64,000 nt of DNA from Aquimonas sp041395245 (GTDB lineage Bacteria > Pseudomonadota > Gammaproteobacteria > Xanthomonadales > Xanthomonadaceae), in contig JAWLAY010000007.1 in the NCBI GenBank assembly GCA_041395245.1, forward strand, positions 208,462 to 272,461. The letters are read 5' to 3'. Below, in pieces: positions 57,565 through 64,000 of this stretch; within the stretch, counting starts at the first letter, position 1; each line of letters starts with the position of its first letter. The position numbers and the translations under genes were made by a program. Under the pieces are notes generated by a model, which searched no databases, was not told where the DNA came from, and saw nothing but the letters and a program-made list of their open reading frames with translations.

Positions 57565-60500
57565 ATGTCTGTTCCCGTCTCATCGCCTGCCTCCCCGCTC
57601 GATCTGCAGTACACCCTGGATGACAAGTACACCCGCGAGGCGGGGCGTATTTATCTGAGTGGCGTACAGGCGCTGGTGCGCCTTCCGCTGATGCAGCAGA
57701 TGCGTGATCGTGCCGAGTCACTGAACACTGCCGGTTTCATATCGGGCTATCGCGGCAGCCCCTTGGGCGGCTTCGACCTGGAGCTGTGGAAGGCGCGCAA
57801 GCACTTGGCGGCGTCGGCCATTCATTTCACCCCCGGCGTCAATGAAGACTTGGGCGCCACCATGGTCTGGGGCAGTCAGCAGACCAATCTGTTCGAAGGC
57901 GCCAGATACGACGGTGTGTTTTCGATGTGGTACGGCAAGGGCCCGGGTGTGGATCGCTGCGGCGACGTGTTCAAGCATGGCAATGCCGCAGGCACATCGC
58001 GATTTGGCGGCGTGCTGGCTCTGGCGGCCGATGATCATGCGTGCCGAAGCTCGACCTTGCCGCATGGTTCGGAGCTGGAGTTCGTCTCGGCGATGATGCC
58101 GGTGCTCAATCCTGCCGGTGTGCAGGACATCCTCGACATGGGCCTGCTGGGCTGGGCGATGTCGCGTTTCACCGGGCGCTGGGTGGGTTTCAAGACGATT
58201 GCCGAAACCGTCGAATCGTCCGGTTCGGTCAACGTCGATCCGCATCAGTTGCACATCATCACGCCGGATGATTTCGACATGCCGGACGGCGGTCTGAACA
58301 TCCGCTGGCCCGATCCGCCGATGGATCAGGAAATGCGTTTGCATCGCTATGCGGTGGCGGCGGCACAGGCGTTTGCACGCGCCAACAAGATCGACAAGGT
58401 GGTGCTGGACTCGCCGCGCGCGCGCTTCGGCATCATCACTACGGGCAAGAGTTACCTCGATGTCCTGCAGGCACTGGAATACCTGGGCATCGACGAAAAG
58501 GTTGCGGCGGACATCGGTATCCGCGTCTACAAGGTCGGCATGACCTGGCCGCTCGAACCGCAAGGGCTGCGCCGCTTCTGCGAGGGGCTTGAAGACATCC
58601 TGGTGGTGGAAGAAAAGCGTGCCTTCATCGAATCGCAGGTGAAGGAGTACATGTTCAACTGGCCGAATCACCCCAGCGTGGTCGGCAAGTACGACGAGCA
58701 GGGCAACTGGATTTTGCCCAGCACCGGCGAACTCACGCCCGCGACCATTGCGCAGGTCATCGGCAAGCGTGTGCAGCGTTTCTTCAACACCGAATCGATC
58801 GAACAGCAGATGCGCTGGATGGAGGCAAAGGAAGCCGAACTGGCGTTGCCACGTGCCAGCTTCCCGCGCGTGCCGCATTACTGTTCCGGTTGTCCGCACA
58901 ACACCTCGACCGTGATTCCCGAAGGCTCGCGCGGCCTGGGCGGCATCGGTTGCCACTACATGGTGACCTGGATGAACCGCCGCACCGATACCTTTACCCA
59001 AATGGGTGGCGAAGGGGCGAGCTGGTGCGGTCAAGCGCCCTTCACCGACACGCCGCATGTGTTCCAGAACCTCGGCGACGGCACCTATTTCCATTCCGGC
59101 TCGCTGGCGATTCGTCAGGCCATCGCCGCCAAGGTCAACATCACCTACAAGATTCTCTACAACGACGCGGTGGCGATGACCGGCGGGCAACCGGTCGATG
59201 GCAGCCTGAGCGTTCCCGAGATCGCGCATCAGATGCGCTCGGAAGGTGTGCAGACCATCGTCGTGGTGTCGGATGACATCGATAAATGGTCACGCCCGGA
59301 AATTTTCCCCAGCGGCGTCGAGTTCCTCCACCGCGACCATCTGGATGCCGTGCAGAAGCGTCTGCGTGAGGTCAAAGGCACCAGCATCCTGATCTACGAC
59401 CAGACCTGTGCCACCGAAAAGCGTCGCCGCCGCAAGCGCGGCAAGATGGTCGACCCGCAGCAGCGCACGGTCATCAACAGCTTGGTTTGTGAAGGCTGCG
59501 GCGACTGCGGCCAGAAGAGCTTCTGCGTCTCCGTGCTGCCCAAGGAAACCGAATACGGCCGCAAGCGCGAGATCGACCAATCCAACTGCAACAAGGACTT
59601 CAGTTGCGTCAAAGGCTTCTGCCCGAGCTTCGTCACCGTCAAGGGCGGCAGTCTGCGCAAGAGCAAACGGGTCAGCGCGGAAGCCTTGCTGGCCAGCTTG
59701 CCCGAACCCAGCGTTCGCAGCGACCTGAGCCAGCCCTGGAACATTCTCATCACCGGCGTCGGTGGCACCGGCGTGGTGACCATCGGTGCCCTGCTGGGCA
59801 TGGCCGGACATCTGGAAGGCAAGGGTGCCAGCGTGCTGGATCAGACTGGTCTGGCGCAGAAAGGCGGCGCGGTCACCACCCACATCCGCATCGCCCGCAC
59901 ACCGGCCGACATCCACGCCGTGCGTATCGCAGCCGGTGAAGCCGATCTCGTATTGGGCTGCGACATCGTCGTGGTCAACGACTACTGGGCATTGTCGAAA
60001 GTGCGAGGCGAGCGCAGTCATGTCGTGCTCAACACTTACGAAGCCATGCCTGGCCCCTTCACCATGCAGCCGGACATGCAGTTCCCCGCTGCCGAGATCG
60101 TCAAAGCCGTCAAGGTCGCGTTGGGCGGACGCGAGCCGATGCTGGTGGATGCCACTCAACTCGCGACTGCCCTGCTCGGTGACGCCATTGCCACCAACCT
60201 GTTCATGCTTGGCTACGCCTGGCAGCAAGGCCTGGTGCCGCTGTCCCGCGAGGCCATCCTGCGCGCCATCGAGTTGAACGGTGCAGCGGTCAGCATGAAT
60301 ACCCAGGCCTTCCAGTGGGGTCGACTGGCCGCGATCAACTTGCCTGCCGTGATCGACGCGGCGGGCATCGATCACCACGCCGCGCCCGGCGAGCGCGTAC
60401 CCGATCCGTTCGACGACAGTCTGCTGTCCAGCTCGCTGGACGAACGCATCGCGCGTCGTGTGGCGATGCTCACCGACTACCAGAACGCCGCGTATGCCGA

Positions 60501-61074
60501 GCGCTATCGCGCATTGGTCGAACGCGTGCGCGGCAGGGAAACGCAGATCGCTTCCGGCAGCACGGCACTGACCGAAGCCGTGGCGCGCTACGCCTACAAG
60601 CTGATGGCCTACAAGGACGAATACGAAGTCGCCCGCCTGTACACGTCTGGCCACTTCCTCAAGCAGATCGAAGCGCAGTTCGAAGGCGACTACCGTCTGC
60701 ACGTCAATCTGGCGCCGCCGCTGCTGGCCAAGCGTGATGACAACGGCCACCTGGCCAAGTCGGAATACGGCCCGTGGATGCTGAAAGCCTTTGGCCTGAT
60801 CAAGCATCTGCGCTTCCTGCGCGGCACCGCCTTCGATCCGTTCGGACGCAGCGAGGAACGCCGCACCGAACGTGCCCTGATCGAGGAATACGCGCAGACC
60901 ATCGAGCAACTGCTGTCCGAGCTCAGCCCCGAACGCCTCGACCTCGCGGCCCAGATCGCCAGCGTGCCCGAACACATCCGCGGCTATGGCCACGTCAAGG
61001 AAACTCACCTCGCCAAGGCCAAGTCGGAACGCGAGGCCCTGCTGGCGCAGTGGCAGAGCAAACGGGCGGGGTAG
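57565..61074 (+). CDS. Indolepyruvate ferredoxin oxidoreductase, fused alpha-gamma type
   Basis: An 1169-residue fused oxidoreductase. The N-terminal part has EAGRIYLSGVQALVRLPLMQ and ISGYRGSPLGGFD. The TPP-binding part has CSGCPHNTS, GGEGASWCGQAPFTDTPHVF, LGDGTYFHSGSLAIRQ and NDAVAMTGGQ. A cysteine-rich cluster (LVCEGCGDCGQKSFC, later CNKDFSCVKGFCPSF) near residue 641 probably binds an Fe-S cluster. The C-terminal gamma domain starts at ITGVGGTGVVTIGALLGMAG. It oxidises aryl-pyruvates from aromatic amino-acid breakdown, or related 2-oxoacids, to acyl-CoA. This long aerobic form is widespread in proteobacteria. Start at 57565. Confidence 0.92.
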   Translation: MSVPVSSPASPLDLQYTLDDKYTREAGRIYLSGVQALVRLPLMQQMRDRAESLNTAGFISGYRGSPLGGFDLELWKARKHLAASAIHFTPGVNEDLGATMVWGSQQTNLFEGARYDGVFSMWYGKGPGVDRCGDVFKHGNAAGTSRFGGVLALAADDHACRSSTLPHGSELEFVSAMMPVLNPAGVQDILDMGLLGWAMSRFTGRWVGFKTIAETVESSGSVNVDPHQLHIITPDDFDMPDGGLNIRWPDPPMDQEMRLHRYAVAAAQAFARANKIDKVVLDSPRARFGIITTGKSYLDVLQALEYLGIDEKVAADIGIRVYKVGMTWPLEPQGLRRFCEGLEDILVVEEKRAFIESQVKEYMFNWPNHPSVVGKYDEQGNWILPSTGELTPATIAQVIGKRVQRFFNTESIEQQMRWMEAKEAELALPRASFPRVPHYCSGCPHNTSTVIPEGSRGLGGIGCHYMVTWMNRRTDTFTQMGGEGASWCGQAPFTDTPHVFQNLGDGTYFHSGSLAIRQAIAAKVNITYKILYNDAVAMTGGQPVDGSLSVPEIAHQMRSEGVQTIVVVSDDIDKWSRPEIFPSGVEFLHRDHLDAVQKRLREVKGTSILIYDQTCATEKRRRRKRGKMVDPQQRTVINSLVCEGCGDCGQKSFCVSVLPKETEYGRKREIDQSNCNKDFSCVKGFCPSFVTVKGGSLRKSKRVSAEALLASLPEPSVRSDLSQPWNILITGVGGTGVVTIGALLGMAGHLEGKGASVLDQTGLAQKGGAVTTHIRIARTPADIHAVRIAAGEADLVLGCDIVVVNDYWALSKVRGERSHVVLNTYEAMPGPFTMQPDMQFPAAEIVKAVKVALGGREPMLVDATQLATALLGDAIATNLFMLGYAWQQGLVPLSREAILRAIELNGAAVSMNTQAFQWGRLAAINLPAVIDAAGIDHHAAPGERVPDPFDDSLLSSSLDERIARRVAMLTDYQNAAYAERYRALVERVRGRETQIASGSTALTEAVARYAYKLMAYKDEYEVARLYTSGHFLKQIEAQFEGDYRLHVNLAPPLLAKRDDNGHLAKSEYGPWMLKAFGLIKHLRFLRGTAFDPFGRSEERRTERALIEEYAQTIEQLLSELSPERLDLAAQIASVPEHIRGYGHVKETHLAKAKSEREALLAQWQSKRAG

Positions 61075-61147
61075 CGGATTGAGTGAGGGAAGGCGGGCAG
61101 TGCGGGTCCGCCTTCGTCACTAAGCTCGACACGTGCAGCGTTGGCTA

Positions 61148-61696
61148 TCACTCACTCCGATAGTCGTCCGGGCTAGGCGGCGGTGGCAGTTTCGAGGTCC
61201 TTTGCACCATGTATGCGGGTGGGAAGCCGACAGGCAACGCGCCCCCTGACGCGGCCGCGCGAACAATTGAAACTACACCTGCGTTGGCGGTGGCATTCGG
61301 ATCATCCTCTCGATATTCGTCGGACACATCCAGGACTCGTCGCGCATCAGGTTCCAGCGCAACCGATTCATCGTTGACGCGAAGCGCGACAACTACATAT
61401 GCACCGGGATCCAGTCGTATCCCTCCGCAACTACTCGGCTCATGCGTGAGCGTCCTGATCTTTGCACTCGGGCCATGGACGGTTTCAACCACACGTACGC
61501 TGGTCTCGATCCATTCAATGTGGCCTCCGTCTGCAAGGCGATCCTCCTTCAGACTCGCCGACTCAACGCGGACCACTGCGACCGTCTCTGCGCTACGCAG
61601 TGCCTGCGAAAACGATGGTGGGTCCGGATAGGAGCACGCTACCGAAGGACCGGCGAAAAGAAGTAAAACGCTAAAAATGACATCAAAACGGTTCAT
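61148..61696 (-). CDS. Small secreted protein, possibly NTR/TIMP-like
   Basis: A 182-residue protein with a signal peptide MNRFDVIFSVLLLFAGPSVA. The mature part opens CSYPDPPSFSQALRSAETVA and has SVRVVETVHGPSAKIRTLTH, a second pair of cysteines region (SSCGGIRLDPGAYVVVALRV) and a Pro-rich tail. A mature N-terminal Cys, a mid-protein C-G-G and the strand pattern resemble bacterial NTR/TIMP-like domains. That is a resemblance, not a firm assignment. No obvious partner. Confidence 0.55.
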   Translation of the reverse strand: MNRFDVIFSVLLLFAGPSVACSYPDPPSFSQALRSAETVAVVRVESASLKEDRLADGGHIEWIETSVRVVETVHGPSAKIRTLTHEPSSCGGIRLDPGAYVVVALRVNDESVALEPDARRVLDVSDEYREDDPNATANAGVVSIVRAAASGGALPVGFPPAYMVQRTSKLPPPPSPDDYRSE

Positions 61697-61899
61697 TGGG
61701 GCACAGGTCTGGGCGACTCCGAAGAGAATAGATGTGAAGTTCGAGGAAGCGAAGCATCGCGTGTAGGTCTATCATTCCAGTGTTGCGTTCATCATTTTGC
61801 ACGATCTCGAACTTGACGCTCGGCCTTGGTTCAGAGCAGGTTGGTCGTATGTCGAGCCTGCTCGTTGAACCAAAATAAGCCTTATTGCGGAAGACTGAA

Positions 61900-63861
61900 A
61901 TGACTGTATTCGGTTCAGAATCATCTATTCCACAAGTAGTACTTGATGCCGCTTTGGCGCTACATCAACAAGAGTCCACCGAATTGACCTTTGTCGCACC
62001 GAGGTGGGTTGGTTGCGACTTGCCTGGGAGCGATTCGCTTTGGCATTACAATAACGGAAAAATTGTCTATGCCGACTTGGTGGCGCGCAATCACTGCGCT
62101 GCGCAGGCAGTCCTTCAGCAATTGACACCCTTGGACGACCCGACACCTCTGTTTGATGCTGCTCACGAGCTGTGGCGGCATGAAATTGGACACGTGGATT
62201 CGGCGGCAGGGCGCTTGCTGGGGCTGGCCAGTGCAGACGTGAACGTGCTCGCAGCAGCAGCACAAGCCATCAGGTCCAAGCAGCATCCCACTTTGGACGT
62301 GTTCGACTATTTGCATTTGATGGAAGTGGCGCTTCCACACATTTCGCGCATTGACGCGAGCGACGTGGTGGCCCTCGTTGAGGCTCAGCATGAGCTCACG
62401 AAGCAAGACTTGGCTGGGGGAATGTTCTACCGTCCTGTGGAGACGCGGTTGCAATCCGAGCCACAGCTGGCCAGCGAGGTTTTGCGCATCACCAGAAGCC
62501 GAATGTCCGAGTCACTGCAAAACCTGTACAGCGTGTCGTTACAGGCACTGTTGACCGCAGACCAGAAATCCGTCGTGCTTCAACAAGCCAGAGAAGATGC
62601 AGACCACAGTGACCCGCTGATGGCCGGGGCCGCGCTGTGGACTTTGGGCCGTGCGATACAAGCACAACCCTTGACCGAAGACGAACTGAACGAGTGCATT
62701 GCTGTCTTGAAAAGCAAGGTCCTGTCGCCGTCCACCGAGACAAGGCAGACGGCCACTCGTGCGGTGGCCCATGCGGCCCTGAAAGACGAGCGGTTGATGC
62801 TGGAGCTGGTTCGACTGGCGTCAACGGGCGACGAATACACGCTGACGGTTGTGGCCAATTTCATGTTCATGAATCAGCATGATTTGCCAACGGCATCGCC
62901 ACACTTCGAAACGTTGCTGAAAGCCTTGATTGGGCTCCCTCCATCGTTGGCTGCTGGCATCCGCAATTTCGATTGGGTGCTGCGTCAACTCTATGCCCTG
63001 CCAGAGCAGCGGGCGCTGGTTGTGGAGTGTTTGTCTCAATGGATCGTCAAGCATGGGGAGTCCAGCTTGCGTGAGAAGGCGTTGATCGAGCAGTTTGCGC
63101 AAACCATCACGCAAATCGCCAACGACAAACCGGGGTTTCAAGCCGTCATCACCCGTTGGTTGGTTGCGCCGGAGCTTCAACTGGCGGTCGCCAGTGCTGG
63201 TTTTCTCAGCTGCTTGAATGTCAGGGGCATGAAATCGGCGGCGTTTTCGGCAGAAGTGCTGGATGGGTTTGATGCGCAGGATTTGTTGCTGCTCGCCCGA
63301 AGGCTGCTCGGATATGTGATCTCCGAAGAACTGCTGATCTCGTTGACGCTTTCCATGTTGGACATGCGCAATGCACGGGAGCGGAGCTTCAATTTGGTTC
63401 GCGAACTGTTGACTGAACAGGTGGGCCGAGACTACGAACGCGCAACGATGGACGCGATCGCGGCCCGCTTGCAAACGGCCACCAGCCCGGAGAAAGAGTT
63501 GCTTTCGCAAGCATATGCGGTTCTTCAAGAGCGCAGCACCGCCAACGATCACCTGCCCAGACTACAGGAGTTACGCCCACCCACAAGGTTGCGCCGGGCG
63601 ATTGCGCTGAATCGGGCGAGAGACATGGAGCAGGCACGGAAGACCGCTGATGAGAAGTCCGTCTTTCGCAGACTGGTGACTGAAATTCCCCTCAAAGCGG
63701 GCCGGGGCTGCTTTTCTGTGACCAACAACGAAGTGGGTCCGACTCAGTACTTGCAGAGCATCTCTCATTCCATGAGCCTGCCTTTGCGCTCATTAGCTGA
63801 CCCGGTGGGATACGCCATGGACGGTCTCCACTTTCGCCTTGCCCAAAAGGAGGAAGCATGA
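61900..63861 (+). CDS. Large helical-repeat protein, first gene of an operon of unknown function
   Basis: A 653-residue protein that I do not recognise. It is almost entirely alpha-helical, with repeated Leu/Ala-rich helix pairs from about residue 60 to 560 (such as LWTLGRAIQAQPLTEDELNE, TRAVAHAALKDERLMLELVR, LVVECLSQWIVKHGESSLRE), suggesting HEAT/ARM-like repeats. There is no signal peptide, membrane segment, P-loop or nuclease motif. ATG at 61900 has a ggaag site. Base composition and codons are less GC-rich than the neighbours. The next gene starts inside its stop (ATGA) with a strong aaggagg site, so the products probably act together. The 203 bases before it hold no other gene. Confidence 0.7.
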   Translation: MTVFGSESSIPQVVLDAALALHQQESTELTFVAPRWVGCDLPGSDSLWHYNNGKIVYADLVARNHCAAQAVLQQLTPLDDPTPLFDAAHELWRHEIGHVDSAAGRLLGLASADVNVLAAAAQAIRSKQHPTLDVFDYLHLMEVALPHISRIDASDVVALVEAQHELTKQDLAGGMFYRPVETRLQSEPQLASEVLRITRSRMSESLQNLYSVSLQALLTADQKSVVLQQAREDADHSDPLMAGAALWTLGRAIQAQPLTEDELNECIAVLKSKVLSPSTETRQTATRAVAHAALKDERLMLELVRLASTGDEYTLTVVANFMFMNQHDLPTASPHFETLLKALIGLPPSLAAGIRNFDWVLRQLYALPEQRALVVECLSQWIVKHGESSLREKALIEQFAQTITQIANDKPGFQAVITRWLVAPELQLAVASAGFLSCLNVRGMKSAAFSAEVLDGFDAQDLLLLARRLLGYVISEELLISLTLSMLDMRNARERSFNLVRELLTEQVGRDYERATMDAIAARLQTATSPEKELLSQAYAVLQERSTANDHLPRLQELRPPTRLRRAIALNRARDMEQARKTADEKSVFRRLVTEIPLKAGRGCFSVTNNEVGPTQYLQSISHSMSLPLRSLADPVGYAMDGLHFRLAQKEEA

Positions 63862-64000
63862 GACTGGCTCTGGTCATTGCCGAATACCTGCGCACGCTGA
63901 AAGAGCGAGACGAACTGGACAGGTTGATGCCGGACTTGTTGGTGGAGATGGGGTATGTGCCCATCGCACGCCCACAAACTGGAAATCGGCAGTTTGGTGT
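63858..64000 (+). CDS. Start of a putative restriction-endonuclease-like protein (partial)
   Basis: Only 47 codons are inside the window. The opening MRLALVIAEYLRTLKERDEL and the segment LMPDLLVEMGYVPIARPQTG, then NRQFGV, end at the window edge. A helix, then a strand and a GYVPI...P.TG.RQFGV segment, are what precedes the catalytic Asp (usually GVD) in some PD-(D/E)xK nuclease-like proteins. The catalytic core is not visible, so this is a guess. Overlap with the preceding gene by ATGA and a strong Shine-Dalgarno site make it a co-translated partner. Confidence 0.45.
   Translation, partial: MRLALVIAEYLRTLKERDELDRLMPDLLVEMGYVPIARPQTGNRQFG

Noticed and set aside
57718..61008. Two long antisense open frames over the indolepyruvate oxidoreductase gene
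   Set aside because: Same codon-bias effect; the + strand protein is a clear family match along its whole length.

Overview
The window looks like a chromosomal segment of a high-GC gammaproteobacterium, most likely from the Xanthomonadales/Lysobacterales. The basis is the aroQ-accB-accC-prmA cluster, a DUF2782 gene divergent from polA, a soj/parB pair next to rsmG, TorF-type porin and tail-collar protein genes, and a pair of small RNA genes downstream of polA with C-rich hairpin loops, the architecture I associate with the Xanthomonas sX13 RNA. No rRNA, tRNA, CRISPR array, insertion sequence or phage module was seen.

Layout. 1-4239: 3' part of a giant surface protein (cadherin-like repeats, then a beta-helix) whose last 330 bases are broken by frameshifts. 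4297-7115: three tail-collar genes (the middle one frameshifted), a Tat-type secreted DUF6916-like gene and a GNAT gene. 7167-12704: rmuC, a glyoxalase-II-like hydrolase, aroQ, accB, accC, prmA. 12718-16500 (minus): pepQ-ntrB-ntrC with start/stop overlaps. 16758-21614: a TorF porin, then on the minus strand DUF1631, PilZ and an ApbE-like lipoprotein. 21615-22399: a non-coding stretch with a run of hairpins and a 169-bp element with terminal inverted repeats. 22400-31459 (minus): btuB with a cobalamin riboswitch, a CNNM/CorC transporter, uvrD and a PAS-GGDEF-EAL sensor. 31680-41803: SDR, an orphan ParA, truC, hemF, two tandem sRNA genes, polA, DUF2782, parB, soj, rsmG and a small SPFH-like gene. 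41921-45758 (minus): an ECF sigma factor, a Ser/Thr kinase with TPRs and a ModE-type regulator, joined by 4-base overlaps. 45890-53105: tetR divergent from an RND adaptor and permease, then a Pcm-family methyltransferase and tolC. 53203-56638: a frameshifted AraC regulator divergent from a ferredoxin-reductase-AlkB fusion. 56674-61074: a TPR protein and a fused indolepyruvate oxidoreductase. 61148-64000: a small secreted protein, then a lower-GC operon of a large helical-repeat protein and the start of a putative restriction-nuclease-like protein cut by the window end.

Most of the window is housekeeping and regulation: fatty-acid synthesis (accBC), nitrogen control (ntrBC), haem (hemF), B12 uptake (btuB), DNA repair and replication (uvrD, polA), chromosome partition (soj/parB) and drug or solvent efflux (RND plus TolC). 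The parts most worth attention are the two tandem C-loop sRNAs (35178-35570), the self-sufficient alkane hydroxylase (54332-56638), the two-gene operon at the right end (61900-64000), and the structured intergenic region at 21867-22270. Several frameshifts (3910-4225, 5048-5128, about 53465) resume family-typical sequence at once and may be base-calling errors rather than decay.
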